NCBI GenBank assembly: GCA_031761405.1
Contig: JASEVX010000010.1
Coordinates: 27,208,047 to 27,272,046, forward strand
Direction: 5' to 3'
Length of the DNA: 64,000 nt
From: Serripes groenlandicus
Taxonomy: Eukaryota > Mollusca > Bivalvia > Cardiida > Cardiidae
How positions within the stretch are numbered: the stretch's first letter is position 1; the number at the start of each line of letters is the position of its first letter. Under the pieces are notes generated by a model. That model made no database searches and had not been told where the DNA came from. It worked only from the letters and a program-made list of their open reading frames with translations. A program made the translations under genes and the position numbers. Positions 20,764-33,360 of the stretch are shown one piece after another.

Positions 20764-20953
20764 AGTAGTCCCGCGAGAAAACTAACATTGTGGACGCTGC
20801 GTAAAGTATCGCCCCGGGCCAGTCTAAGCATGCCGAGCAGGCTAACCCGGACGGAATGTGTCTGCCGGATTAGCCTGTACGGACTGCACAAGCTGATCCA
20901 GATCGATACATAACGCATAGGCCATTACGTTGGTTTTCTCGTGGAACGGCTCA
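20764..20953. mobile_element. Palindromic MITE family 2, copy 1
   Basis: The left end gtagtcccgcgagaaaacta is matched in reverse complement by the right end ttggttttctcgtggaacgg at 20928-20950. Between them are GC-rich inverted blocks 'taagcatgccgagcaggcta' and 'tgcacaagctgatccagatc'. It is unrelated to the TTAA family. Confidence 0.75.
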
Positions 20954-22514
20954 TTTCATTTTTAGAGACAGATTCAAGACCATTGAAATGCTAACGCTTA
21001 ACTAGGTCTCCTTTCGATAAATTTGCTCCGTTTTTTTACCTAATAACCTATAAAAAAACCATTCAAATTGTTACAACCCACCCCCTCCCACCCTTGTTTT
21101 ATCTTGTTCAAGCCTATCGATGAAAACTGAAAACATGTCGTTGCTGCAATGTCTGTCTTTGCGTACGTCTTTGTGTCTGTGAGATTTCACTACAACTGTC
21201 GGATGGAATTCAAAAACAAATCAGTCCAAACATCAGAACATATATTTTCTATCAAATTACACAAGACAGCTCTATTATCGTTTTTAAGTATCTATCAAGA
21301 AAACACGAATGAGTCTAAAAAAAATACCATAACTATGCAATTTATCTGTTTAGTTTTGAAGTAAGCAATAAATTGTATTTTATTTTAGTGTGTAAGTTAT
21401 GGACAGTCAACTGCTAACTTTGTATCATTCAATTGTTGAACATTAGTTATATTTTTGGAATTAAGATATACTGTGCGATACATTGTATGCAGTCAGTTGA
21501 TGGCGCTGGCTATTACCAGTTTGCACTTAAGTAACATATGATCTTAAATAGCATAATTTGCATCAATATATGAAGCGAAATATGCCCATACAGTTAGTGG
21601 CTGGGTATTATGAGAAGGCAATTGATCAATATTCGGCGGTCGTTTTATTTACTTTTATTCTTAAGTCGCTACGCACAAATACAGAATAGGTAGTCTAAAC
21701 ATTCAAAAGTCGATTAATATTGACGAACATTTGTATTCATTTCGAACCCTATCTATGTAAAAAAAAATACATGTATGTATATATAAATTGAAATGAATTG
21801 AATTAAAAAGGAAATGCGTACTAACTTGCTAAGAGTCGGCATGGTTGTCCGAGTTATGACCCTTTCATGCATAACAAACCGTTTTAAAGGTCGGACTATT
21901 TCTAAGCAACTACTGGCTTGAAACTTTATGGGACGTGTCAGTATGGTTAAAACAGCTTATTCGGAGAGTCCGATTTTCTTGTCGCTCAGTCGAGATTAGG
22001 ATCGGGAACAAGCTCACGTTTACCCTAACACACGTGGACACGCAATTGTAAAAGATGAATATCATTTAAATCATGAGAAACTCTTTTCAATAATTAATTA
22101 TACTTTCATAATAAGCTACGGGTTATTATATGTTGCCAATATGTTTTCAAGGTCGTCTGCTGCAGATTCGTTGCATGTGAAAATGTTTAGGTATTTCGTT
22201 CGGTGACTTTCTGCCAACTCCATTATTCTCCATTATCCCGTTGGTCATCCACACTTTCTTTCCCCTTCGTGAGCCAATACAATGATATTCTAATATGTCG
22301 AGTATTCTCTATTCTCATACAACTTGTATTTTTTATCCTTTTTGCACCGTTCTCACAAATGCTGTTATTTTGGAAAACATGCAGAAAACTTTGCTTAATT
22401 TCTTTTCGTAACCATTTTACACTGTGTTACGCTAAAAAAGAAAGAAATTGACACACGTGGGAAAGCTTCCAAACATGCTCAAAAACCTTATTGTACAAAC
22501 CATAACATAGTTAA
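20954..22514. other. No gene; one MITE fragment
   Basis: At 22140-22185 'gttttcaaggtcgtctgctg' plus 'cagattcgttgcatgtgaaa' is a right arm of the TTAA-MITE in isolation. The remaining short ORFs are unsupported. Confidence 0.4.
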
Positions 22515-23777
22515 TTATAGGTGATTTAATATGTTTATTTGGCTCAAAACAACTGAAGAAAAGAACAAACAGAGATATAACTTATTATATAGAAATATAA
22601 CTTTGAATGAACAATCTCTAAGCGAGTGTAAAGAACGACAACTATGCGAAGGAAAATGGTTCCCGAATCGGTTCTTTCGTACCCAATTATTTCGTACTTG
22701 ACACTTTTAAATGTGTCATTAGATTCCCTACATGCATTTCGCTTGCGCTCTGCATATGTTGACACAAGGGTGCTCCTCCTAATAGAATTTTAGACATGAA
22801 TAGTTTGCTATTTTCGTTATAAAAAAAGGAAGGAAAAAATAATGATAAATTAATATGTTGCTTTGTTCACAAATCGGTTCTTTCTTACTTGACGTTTTTA
22901 AATGTGTTATTAGATTCCCTACAGGCATTTTGCTTGTGCTCTGCATATTGTTATGCATCATTGACACAAGGGTGCTCCTCCTATTATAATTTTAATCATG
23001 AATAGTTTGCTATTTTCATAATAAAAAAGGAAGGAAAGAATAATAATAATATAACATGTTATAGGGTTCAATTTATGTTCGAAATCAAGTTTGAAATTAT
23101 ACAACCATTTCAATGAAATTTAACTGTTGAGCTGATATTATATTTCGAGCGTGGTCTGCTTTGTAAACACATTGGACTACATTTTAACATTTGTGAAAGT
23201 ATAATTATAATTAGGATGCCAAGTTAATATCATTTTTAGAAAAAGAGAAAACTCATGGTGTCCAATCTTGACTTTAACAGAGGAAAGGTAAAATTACTTG
23301 TTATTGCATGCAAATCTCAAATTGTTTGTTTTGTGGGTTATTGACAAATTATAAACTTCAAATATTCTGACTTAAAAATCTTGAAAGATTGTATGTGGAA
23401 TTCACACATCCTTTAATTAGTCCTTAATGAAAGCACTATACCTCTATACATATTAAGACTAATGTTTGGCAAGATTACTCATTTCCATTACTGTTTATGA
23501 TCAATAATTGGTTGGCTGTGTGTATGGTCAACTTATCTTAGAATGGAGATTGGTCATACATAATGAAATGCTTCAATTCTATTTCAATGAAGGACATTCA
23601 CTTCATTGACAAAAAAATTCAAGTTATGATAAATTTTCACTTGACCCCACCCCTGATATTCCAATATACCCCGCAGTTGACTCTTTTTTCAACTTCTATA
23701 ATGTAAGTAAGTGTTATGCATAACTGCAGTATGGATTTCCGCGACATTGATGCGTTGTATCAACTTTCTCTTGTTAC
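22515..23777 (+). repeat. ~1.2 kb dispersed repeat, copy 1
   Basis: Collinear with 61131-62238 over its whole length, starting 'ataggtgatttaa(t/a)atg' and ending 'gacattgatgcgttgtatca'. In this copy a block of about 205 bp ('atcggttctttcgtaccc' ... 'tttgttcaca') is duplicated in tandem at 22665-22870 and 22871-23060; the other copy has one. No ORF longer than 82 codons and no TIR or LTR was found, so the class is unknown. Confidence 0.8.
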
Positions 23778-25068
23778 ACTTTATTACATTTATATTTTTC
23801 ATATTATGGAATAGATGTTGCTTGTATTGTTAAATGTAGATTATGTGTCAAAGAAATAAGTACATTACGTTGCATTTCAGTTCTGAAGTGCATTCCGTAA
23901 TTATATTTAAAATGTGTTGAAAACTGCTGACAACAAAGGAAAAGAATGACACTGAAAACTGCTGACGACATTGAGCAGGACGTTGAAAGCTGCGGACAGA
24001 CGTCCTCTATCGGTCAGCAATTTCTATTATAACATAATTGCATCAAAATATGTCTGCAAATTATTGATGAAATGGCATTCTCCTTCACAGAGTTGTCGAT
24101 CCTTAAACTCACTTTCAAAAAAGAGTGATTTAATAATTAACAAATCATATGTAGATAATTAATTATATTTATTTACTTCTATTAATGCAATTGTCATGCT
24201 TTTGCGGAGCACGGGAGACCAGGGTTCGATTCCCGGTCACGTCAGGTCTTTTGTTTTAACATACAAAACTATTTTATAATTATCTTATTCATTTTCGTCT
24301 CATAAATTCCTCACACATATGCTTGTGAGACCTTATTAGAAAATGTTTAGTTTGCTTGTATGATGTTTATGTCGTATTTAACAATATTTCAGTTAAATCA
24401 CGCGGTAAAAAAGGTAGATTACACAGGATTTTATTTCTGCTTTGAAATTAGAATTTGACTCTCAATATATTTCTCATTGCTAGGCAGAGACCTTTATTTG
24501 ATTTTGATATGATCTGTTAATGCATTAATTGCATAAAGAAATAACGGCTAAAATCCATACAGCTACTTCTTCTACTTCTCACTTCGCCTTCTCCGTTTCA
24601 AATGTCAATCACGGCCTTTACTCAAACTCTATTCCTTTTCTTCTTCTACATGAATCAAACTTAAAACCGCTGAATTGAATTGATAATGATAATTAGAAGT
24701 ACGGAAGTAATACTCTGAATATCACACGGATACAACGACACCCTGTTTCCTGTTGAAACAATAGATAAGCGAAACCGGACAATATATACAAAATCAAGAG
24801 TTGAATTGCATGTATATGCGCTATATCGATGCCAACATAATACTTATATTGCTGTGTTACAATGCCCAGCTATATCTAACACAATGAAAAAGACCATTCG
24901 GACACATAACTTGCTCGTGAGTGCAACTTTGTCTTGATTTGATTAATTGAGTCTAAACGCAATCTTTATCATTTTCTGTTTCTTTTCACGACGGTAATTT
25001 CACATACCCACTATCACATACCCTTAGATCTACATTGTCATATTGTTGCTGAAAATATAGAGTCGTTG
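23778..25068. other. Mostly featureless; partial tRNA-like motif
   Basis: At 24205-24243 'gagcacgggagaccagggtt' and 'cgattcccggtcacgtc' form a T-arm with a good B box (GGTTCGATTCC), but there is no D-arm upstream, so this is a SINE or tRNA relic and not a tRNA gene. A SINE scrap ('tcgtatttaacaatatttca') lies near 24373. Confidence 0.45.
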
Positions 25069-25866
25069 TTAGCTTACCTTAGTACGAAGTGCGAGGTGAG
25101 CATTTGTGATGACTCACCGTCCAGCGTCGGCGTCTGTACGTACGTCTGTTAACAACTTCCTACAAATGACTTCTCCTATTAAACAAATGGACTGATTTAA
25201 AAATAACTTCACAAGATTAACTTTTGTTGCTGCGGCATCAGAAAAGGGAGAAACTGCCAAAACTTCTTGTCCAAAAGTACTGGTCCGATTCGAAAATTAC
25301 TTTGCAAATTTTTTCCTTGGGGCACCCTCTACCAAGATTGTTCTAATATTTCCGATTCGTTGAGAAAAATGGGGGCTTGTCGACATAGAGATACATAGTC
25401 TGAAACGGAAATGTCTAGAGTTTAGATAGTTGGTGTGTAGCATTGTCTCGTGGTCCACTACCAAAATTATTCAAATTATGGCCCTTGGGTCAAAATTGGC
25501 CCCATCCCGTGGATCACCCTTTACACATATAAAGCTATATAGGGAACAACTTTGAAAATTTTCTTGGCTGAAACCAAAAAGCTTCGAGCTTAGATTTTTG
25601 GTGTCAAAATTGGCCACGCCCCGGGGTTCACCTGTTTCACATACAGAGATATAGGAAAAACTTTGAACTTCTCTTATCTGAAACAGATCTTTCAGTTTCC
25701 TTATGTCCTATTAATTTGACAAAGACGCACCGCATTGGTTAGGTTATTTTGCATGGTGTCAAATGGAGCTATACTTGACATTGGACCTCTTGTATTAGAT
25801 TACCTGACCACATTACAAATCATAGTGCATAGGTGAGCGATCCATGGCCATAACGGCTCTCTTGTC
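25069..25866 (-). repeat. 'gtgagct' repeat, minus orientation
   Basis: Read on the minus strand it starts gacaagagagccgttatgg with 'ccatggatcgctcacctatg' and ends with 'gctcacctcgcacttcgtac' and 'aggtaagctaac'. Internal segments ('ggggcgtggccaattttgac', 'accaagattgttctaatatt' in opposite sense) match those of the repeat at 58466-59830. Confidence 0.7.
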
Positions 25867-26407
25867 TATTACAGTTATGATGAATGGAGATGTGAATCTA
25901 TACCTCTAAAATTGTAATCTTATCTCGATTAATAATTTAAGCCAAGTAAGGGATATACTAGCTAAACATTTCCGCACATAACAAATCTGTAGTAAATCTA
26001 GATGACTACGAAAACATGTATACATATTGTTTAGAGCAACCATTTAAATGAGGTCTATGTTTTCAGATGGATAACCTGCTGAGTATGAAACCATTTCATT
26101 TATTTCCAGAAAACCAACATATCTCGATAGGCGATAGGGACCTTTGTTATATTGGTGTTTTGCTATTACATTAAGGGATATGGGAGTGACTTTGTATAGT
26201 AGGTAGATGAAGCATACGAACTAGCAAACATTACAAGCATATTATCACTACTTCATAACCTAAATGTTTCCCCTCCAACTACCAGTACTAGATAGTCATG
26301 TGTCCCTACATTTTAAACTTCTCTTTATATTGTCGTTCAAGTATATTGTTTGAGCCCGTCCATTGGACAATGTACAAGTTAGCTTTGGTGAATAATGTAG
26401 ATCAGCA
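25867..26407. other. MITE scrap, otherwise nothing
   Basis: At 25967-26015 'aaacatttccgcacataaca' and 'aatctgtagtaaatctagat' is a decayed TTAA-MITE left arm. No gene. Confidence 0.4.
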
Positions 26408-26645
26408 TCATACTGTTCTTCTGTTGATAAAGATATATATTATCACATATTACTTACACAAGCTAGTAAGAAGCTTCCCAGCAACTTCATACTGTTCTTC
26501 TGTTGATAAAGATCTATATATTCACATATTACTTACACAAGCTTATTAGAAGCTTCCCATCAACATCATACTGTTCTTCTGTTGATAAAGATATATTATA
26601 TCACATATTACTTACACAAGATTGTAAGAAGCTTCTTATCAACAA
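26408..26645 (+). repeat. Three tandem copies of a ~79 bp unit
   Basis: 'tcatactgttcttctgttga' recurs at 26408, 26486 and 26566, each followed by 'taaagat', a 'cacatattacttacacaag' block and 'agaagcttc'. The plus-strand ORFs over it are side effects. Confidence 0.85.
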
Positions 26646-27144
26646 TGTGTATATTCTGATAAGACAGAACAGATGTACTGGCTGATCTGAACCTATACTG
26701 TACTAAGGTGTACCTTTTACCATGGACCGGTTCGTTTTAATTTAATTGATTTAATTTTTTCCATATGCTAGTTCTATCCACGCTTAAATGAAAAGGTATC
26801 ACGAAAAAGGGTAACAATTGATGAAATAAATTGCCAATCTTAAGGCAGATAAGAAACACTGACAGAAAAAGAACACTTCATTACACACATTTACAATTCA
26901 ATGGCGTCTTCTTCAGTGATCACACAACTTGGTTCTTTACTGTACAGCAAAACGATTGACAGAAAGTCAGACACTCGTTAGACTCTAGAAAAGTATGACA
27001 TCATTATCAATAGACAGATTTTTATTCAAAGACAAAATTATACAGTTGAGAGATAAGGGAGACCATTTTCTATCTGGAAAACATTGTATCTGAAGTTCTC
27101 CCAATTCATGGATCATGAAATTGAGATCTTAACTTTAGGTACGC

Positions 27145-27310
27145 CGCGAGAGCATATAGGATCTCCGTGAGCTCATTTAGTGGCGCATATAGGAGCACCG
27201 AGAGCTCAAATATATGCTCCGTGCGCGCATTGAAGAGCTATGGGAGCTCATTTAGGAGCGCCGCAAGTGCATTTAAGAGCTCCGGGAGCTCATTTAGGAG
27301 CGCCGAAAAT
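27145..27310. repeat. Degenerate short tandem repeat, GAGCTC-rich
   Basis: Repeats a motif of about 24 bp near 'gggagctcatttaggagcgc' with palindromic GAGCTC cores at several positions. Units vary strongly, so it looks old. Confidence 0.7.
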
Positions 27311-27796
27311 GTATTCGGGAGAAGTAAAGCCCTTCTAAAAAATTAAGTTAGTTTTCTAATGAGCTTGTTGGGGACATACACATAAAGAAATTTGTTTTGG
27401 CCAAAGAGGGACATAAGTAACTTACTTAGAAAACGATGTGATATAACAGAATAATTGTAGAAAGCGGCGTAAAAACAACATACAAACTAAAGCAGTTCGA
27501 AATATCGTAGAATGATTTTAAAAAAAAAGGTCGTTAGTAAGATTGTTCAAAGATTTAAGTGGCTAGTCAAGTGCTTATCCTTACTTCATTCCATCTCAGC
27601 GTTTAATTTCTTAGTACGCGATAAAAAAAAATGGATATAATCAAAGCAGTGCTGACAGCCTGGGGACTGCAGAAAGGTTGGAGATGTAGGGAAATTGTGA
27701 AAGAAAATAACAATTGCAGCTTATGTTTATGTTTTCATTGTTAAGAAGTTGAAAGATCATATCAAAAATAGTAAAAGTTATGAAACTGCCAATTTG

Positions 27797-29075
27797 AAAA
27801 CAGGAGGACCTTGTTGGCACTATATCGCTCACCTGAGTGCAAGAGCTCACAAGTGTACACATTTAAGAGATGAAGAATCAAAGGAAATTTTTACAGCTGG
27901 TTTAGGCAGAATATTTTGAAGTTTCTGCCTTATTATATTGAGAAATATGTCAATGTTAAATCAACTTCCATCAAATAGAAATAATTCTCTTAACTATGTA
28001 CTAGACTAAGAGAACGTGTTTGAACAATGCAAAACTCATCAATACAATTATTCTGACAAAGATTGAAAATGCAACCTCCAGAGTGTTATCAAGATTTTCC
28101 ATCATTTGGCTTAGTGACCTATTTTTGTTTACCCGATATGATCCATATTCGAACATGGACTAGATACAAACATTCTTACAAGTTTCAAGTTGCTGAAACA
28201 AAACATGCGGCCTCTAAAGTATTAACAAGCTTTTCCTTCAAATTGGCCTAGTGACCTAGTTTTTAACCAGGCAATACCCGTATTTGAACTTAGATATCAT
28301 AAAGGTAAACATTCTGTCCAAAGTTTATAAACAAATGTGGCTTCTACAGTGTTGACAGGATTTTCCTTCAATTTGGCCTAGTGACCGGGTTTTTTAACAG
28401 ACATGACATATATTCAAACTTGGCCTACATATTTTTCTGAAAAACATTCTGATACAGTTACAACATGCTCAATTTAAAAATGTAGCCTCCAGAGTGTAAA
28501 CAAGATTTCCCTTCAATATGGCCGAGTGACCTAGTTTATGACCCAATGTGACCCATATTCGAACTTGACTTAGGCTAAGTTTACGATGAACACGAGTTCC
28601 GACTAAAGTTATCCGGGTTCCTCATGAACGGCTAGAGTTTTAACTCTTGTGACGTCATATGAACTTCTTACCACGACTATTTACAACCCTGCTTCGAGCG
28701 AGAGTTAGAAGAGTTCCAAAATGGCAAAGGGTGGCAATTCTGGACACTAAATAATCCTAAAATATGAATCTCTGAGTTCAGTAATCAGTGATGTATTGTG
28801 TTGTAAGGCGGATAAATAAGGATGTGTTTAATTGGGCACTTGCAAATAATTGAGCTGCGTAATTTAGACAACAGGAAAACGAGCTTTCTGGTATCGATAA
28901 TGAAGCAAGCGAATTCAACACGGAGGCTTCCATTTTGAATTTTGACTTAAGAGTAGAGATGTGTGTTCACGAGAACAAAGTGTCAGCGCATGCGCCATCG
29001 ATGCACGTGCCCACTGACCTTACCCTTCATGAGTTCGTCATGAACTTAGCCTTATATATCATTAAGACAAACATT
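27797..29075 (+). repeat. 'gtgagct' repeat with internal tandem units, split by a TTA element
   Basis: The 5' end is caggaggaccttgttggcac then tatatcgctcacctgag. From about 28063 there are units of about 140 bp of the type 'gtgacctagtttttaacc' ... 'gaacttggcctaga' ... 'acaaacattctga', the same units as in 50579-52316. The array is interrupted at 28573-29051 by a TIR element and resumes with 'atcattaagacaaacattct', after which the repeat is lost. Confidence 0.75.
28573..29051. mobile_element. 479 bp TIR element with TTA target duplication
   Basis: The left end GGCTAAGTTTACGATGAACA is matched by the right end in reverse complement, GGCTAAGTTCATGACGAACT. TTA flanks it (28570-28572 and 29052-29054). 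Removing it restores a continuous repeat unit. The TSD is the same as that of the 10444 element, but the TIR sequence differs. It contains no substantial ORF, so it is non-autonomous and PIF/Harbinger-like by TSD. Confidence 0.75.
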
Positions 29076-29194
29076 CTTATGAGAATGCCGTTATACCTCC
29101 ACAGCGCTTGCAGGCACCTGCACAGCGCGAACGGGTCGCCCGGTTGAGGGAGAGAATAAATTGCATTAACCATTAATTTTTCGGCGCACAGGCC

Positions 29195-29226
29195 CTACGC
29201 CCCCCCCCCCCCCCCACCCCCACCCG
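29195..29226. repeat. Poly-C tract
   Basis: A run of C interrupted by a few A, next to 'aaatccgccactgca'. Length is likely uncertain in any assembly. Confidence 0.9.
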
Positions 29227-30979
29227 GTAAATCCGCCACTGCATTTGTCACACTTCTTCTTACTTTTCCGTTCTACTTCGCGAATGTTAATAAGCTTCCA
29301 TTTTGACCTCCCGTCGCATTAATTTCTAAAGCATTTGTTAAACTTATATAGGAATACTCACGCCTTAAGTTTTTCACTGATGTTCTAACAACATTATAAT
29401 GATCTTTTTTGGGGAGATCTGAACGATTAAAATGCCGTTTTGTCTAAGCCATGATGAACTATTTTTCTCGCGTAGTCTCACCCTAATATGCGTTGTTGGG
29501 TGTTAACAGCAATTGGGAGGTTTTATTACTATGACCAGGGGCTAAAGCCCCAGGCCAAAAACGGTTTTTACAAAACAAAACTGTGACGACAAACTTTCTG
29601 ATTTACGGATTTTATTTCGTTCAATACTTTTCGTTACAAAACACCGCACTAAACGTTTTAGTTAAATCAAGACGCGTACATCGCCGTCTGTTCATAAAAA
29701 GGGTCACTGTACATATCCTTTCCTGCATACACGAAACTATCTATAAGTATTGAAATCATTGTTTATGCGTTTGTCCCGATGTTTTGCAATGCAGTATGTG
29801 GCATATTCGTGAAAATGCGTCTTCAATCGTGTAAATCGTTTACTTCATAGTAACGAAAGATTTTGAAATATTGTAATGAATTGAGCAATTGTTAAAAAAA
29901 ATGTAATTTTTACGTCATAAGCAATTTCACCTTTTTGTACAATGTTTTCAACACTAGTCAATACTTTCATTAAATCGGAGGATCAATATGTTTGCCTAAT
30001 TATTTTTAAAGTCAACTGCCGTATAGTTGGTCAATGCCATTAACAAACTGAAAACATATGATAGTATGTCTTGAGGTCTACCATTAAGATTATAGAATCA
30101 GAATATATTTTATTGACTCAAACTTTACAAAGTTAATGTTCATTTACAAATATAAAAGATTTTTTTTATATATGTGTGTATCAAGGATATAATGGTCTCA
30201 ATATCGTTTTGGAGGACACACTGCTTTGTCACATTAGAAGCTGTAGGAAAGGGAATAGCCAATGATACTATGCAGTTGAATATGTAGTAAAAGACATATG
30301 GAATCCCATATCAATTTATTTACATACACAAACACATGCTTATTACTATAGCTTACATTGCCAAGGAGTGTTTGATTTAACAATTGTTCAGTCATAGTAC
30401 GATGGTGTGGGTATAACGTCACGTAATTTCGATTGTGATTGTACGTGCTCTCTAAATAAGGTACAAGAGAAAGTTGATGCAAGGCATCAATGTCGCCGGA
30501 AAAGACTGCATTGATTTATTTATGTATTCTTGACTTTCCTTAGTCTATTCAAACATTAGGAACGTTGAAATGAAAACATTTACTTATAAATTTTATATTC
30601 ATATCTACATTAGGGTATCTATAAAAAATTAACGAAATGTGTACACATTTATCTTGGCTTAAATTTAATTTTGCTGTTGTTACTTATTTAAATAATAGTA
30701 TTCATTCATATAATTTCAATGTTTGTCAATCTTATTCGAATCACAAGGTAAATATCCTGGTATTGCTTTAAAGGGAGGTAATTTGAAGAAAACAAAAGTC
30801 TTCAAAAGGAGAAATATATCAGCATTACCGTCTACAGTTTAAATTGTTTTATTGTTTGTGGATTTAAAAATGTTCTTTTTTTCTTATTTCTACATGTACA
30901 ACGAAATATTGCGGCAGCTTCTCTTTGACGCTTTGCGTCGAACATTCGTCTTGTACTTGTCTAAAATAAAATAATATCA
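29227..30979. other. No gene; eroded MITE arms
   Basis: Around 29715-30030 there are worn TTAA-MITE blocks ('cctttcctgcatacacgaaa', 'gcaatttcacctttttgtac', 'aatgttttcaacactagtca'). A SINE scrap, 'tttaacaattgttcagtcat', is near 30376. Nothing else is supported. Confidence 0.4.
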
Positions 30980-30984
30980 CTCGC

Positions 30985-31507
30985 TTTTTCATATCGAAAT
31001 GCGCATGCGCGAAAATCGATGTTAAAGGTCACGAACCTACACAACAGAATAGGGTCTATATTTAGCTTAGAAACAGTTCCTACGTTAGATATTCATGGAT
31101 TAACATTATTATATGAATTCTACACAAATCAAGACATCTCTTTGAACATGAAAACAACATTTAGTAAGTTAAAATTGCTATTAAAAGGAGAATCCGAAAT
31201 TGACCTCAATGATGACACATAAGAGTCTGCATTAGGGGGTGTTGGTTCACGTCTTGAAGGGACCACTTTTGTCTTCGTAAATAAGACAAAAAACTTAAAT
31301 GCGAGTGAAATAAAAAAAACTGCAAACATTAAAAAATCGGAATATTTATTTCATTTTAGATGTGTCATTTATTAGTGTTCGTAAACAACCACAATTGTAA
31401 TATGTTCAAATCATCTAGATTTGTTTCTTTCTAATAATAAGCCGCCCTCCCATGTGATTTCCGAAAAGCTATTAAAAATAGAAGTCGCGGGCTTCTGCCC
31501 GGCGACT
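30985..31507 (+). repeat. Dispersed repeat with GC-hairpin 3' end, copy 1
   Basis: Homologous (inverted) to 60487-61060. Shared blocks include 'tttagcttagaaaca', 'acatttagtaagttaaaatt' and 'ggaatatttatttcatttta'. It ends with a hairpin, gtcgcgggcttctgcccggc, followed by gactaa and then T. A short hairpin next to CTAA with T following is reminiscent of a Helitron-type 3' end, but the hairpin overlaps the CTAA and no 5' TC end was found. The 67-codon ORF in it is not conserved in frame in the other copy. Confidence 0.6.
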
Positions 31508-31717
31508 AATGAATGTTTCCGGTGAAGCTTTGATGATGTGGCTATCGTAGTAATTTGCTGCGCTCACTAGATAAGGTATGGATGTTTCCGGTGATGTCGT
31601 TACGTTAGAGTATGATCTCGTGATGTTAATGACTCAGGGTCGTGTGATGATTATGACGCCAACATACACTTAAAACCCCACTTAGGTCATTTCCTCAAAT
31701 ACCTCAAAAGTGGCCCC

Positions 31718-31900
31718 TCTGTAGCAATAGTGTTTCAATGACTGTATAAATATTAATCGTGGAATACGATGATAAATTGCTCAGACATAATTAAATATGG
31801 CCGATCACTCGTATAATTACATGAATGACGATTAGCGCATGGCGGCTGTGGTTTTATACTGTTGTTTCTGTTGAGTGTTTCAAAAGTCCACCTTCTTTAG
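31718..31900 (+). repeat. Local direct duplication, left copy (pair at 32330-32510)
   Basis: 'gtttcaatgactgtataaat' followed by 'aaatatggccgatc' and 'gcggctgtggttttatactg' is repeated about 610 bp downstream as 'gcttcaatgactgtataaat', 'aaatatggccgatc' and 'gacggctttcattttaaagt'. Roughly 80% similar by eye. Confidence 0.7.
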
Positions 31901-32039
31901 ATTAACTATGATCATTAATTAAGAAAGGGGGAGAAATCGTCAATGTTTAACCGTTTGTATAACCCTGCACAAACCCTTATTTCCCTCTCGTTAATGCAGA
32001 AAGCAAAAACTACCCTTTTCAAAATTATTTAATAAAAAC

Positions 32040-32118
32040 TGACTGGAAATTAACCCTGGATCGAACCCAGGAGTCTCTTCTTTCACGATCGACGTTCACC
32101 ACTGTACCATTGAGTTGA
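32040..32118 (-). repeat. tRNA-like pseudogene or SINE head
   Basis: The minus strand reads tcaatggtacagtggtgaac (A-box-like) and then, about 30 nt on, 'cctgggttcgatccaggg', a perfect T-arm. The anticodon arm does not fold cleanly, so this is tRNA-derived and not a called tRNA gene. Confidence 0.5.
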
Positions 32119-32329
32119 TTTGTTCTAAAAGTAAACGAGTATTTGGATTATTCTTAAAAAACTTAAAATACAGACAAACCTATGTGATTCAGGTTCTACA
32201 CTGATAGAAAAGATATTCTACTGTTTAATCTAAGAGCCATTGGAAAATCGACCTTTAGAGTTTTAAAGTTGGGAACTATGCAGTTTGTGTTATAAATGCG
32301 TCTGTTAAACATAACCTTACATCAAATGC

Positions 32330-32510
32330 TGCAAAGGTGCTTCAATGACTGTATAAATAGTGACCGTTGAATGCTCAGATAAACTTCCGTTTGTTCTGAC
32401 ATAACTAAATATGGCCGATCGCTGTTCGTAATGACTTGACAGTCGATTATCGCAGGACGGCTTTCATTTTAAAGTGTTGTTTCTGGTTAGTGGCTCAACA
32501 GTATACCTAG
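32330..32510 (+). repeat. Local direct duplication, right copy
   Basis: Pair of the block at 31718-31900; see that entry for the shared segments. It starts directly after 'caaatgctgcaaagg', a TTAA-MITE-like scrap. Confidence 0.65.
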
Positions 32511-33360
32511 TTAAATACTATTGAGAATGCTAATGAAAAGGAATTTTCATATATAAAGGAGTACTATTCTATGTTCCGCTCATAATTATCAAATGTAGAT
32601 GGGGTTTAATAGTATTCATTATATAAAGCCCTCCCTGGGAGTGTCAAACCCCCATTACGTACATATAATATGACACTACTAGTTTGGTTTCCAGTCTTTC
32701 ACTCAAGTCTTTGTTAAAACGCGGAAACCAAACTATAAAAATGACGTCACGTCAGCGTTTTGACGTTATAACGTTCATCCCTTTGGCGCCAAAACGGACA
32801 ACTTTCATGTAATCGAAATGCGCATCATAAATCACTTTATGTGATAAATAGAATATCTCATTTGTGTTTATTTATGATCACGTTTATAAAACGCGTCAAC
32901 TAAGCTAACTATGACGCTCGCCAAGGCTAGTAAATATCCTCTATTTAAGTGATATCACTGCGACAAATTTGCTTTTCTGCTTTTATCCTACCAATTATTT
33001 AACAACCTTATACTTATAATGATATAACTAAAGGAGATCAGTAAAATCCCCCCCCCCCCCCCCCCCAATCCCCCCTACCCTTCAAATCCGGATTGTTCGG
33101 TTCCAAATCTTCGACGCTAACCACTCAGCCAAAAGTATTTCAATACAATCGGTTACCTTTCTTATCGGACCTGTCTACCAATAATTGGAAAATGTTTGGG
33201 GTCGTTTATAATGACCTATTTTACGCATCGAAACTAACGAATACAACCTAATTTAAATGTAAACAATCTCACGTAGAATATAGAATAATCTCACATATAA
33301 ATATACGATCACCGTTCTAATTACAGAACGGCAGAAATATTACCTGACAACAATGAAGGG
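32511..33360. other. Poly-C tract and tRNA-like head; no gene
   Basis: A C-rich run lies at about 33047-33067. At 33108-33140 the minus strand reads 'ttggctgagtggttagcgtc', a Ser/Leu-type tRNA D-arm, as in SINE heads. No coding signal before 33361. Confidence 0.45.

Noticed and set aside
24205..24243. tRNA gene
   Set aside because: Only the T-arm half is present; no D-arm or acceptor pairing upstream.
29195..29226. Poly-C and poly-G runs (also 33047-33067, 44329-44345) as scaffold joins or regulatory G-tracts
   Set aside because: They are ordinary homopolymers of uncertain length, two of them near repeat edges. Nothing in sequence shows a function.
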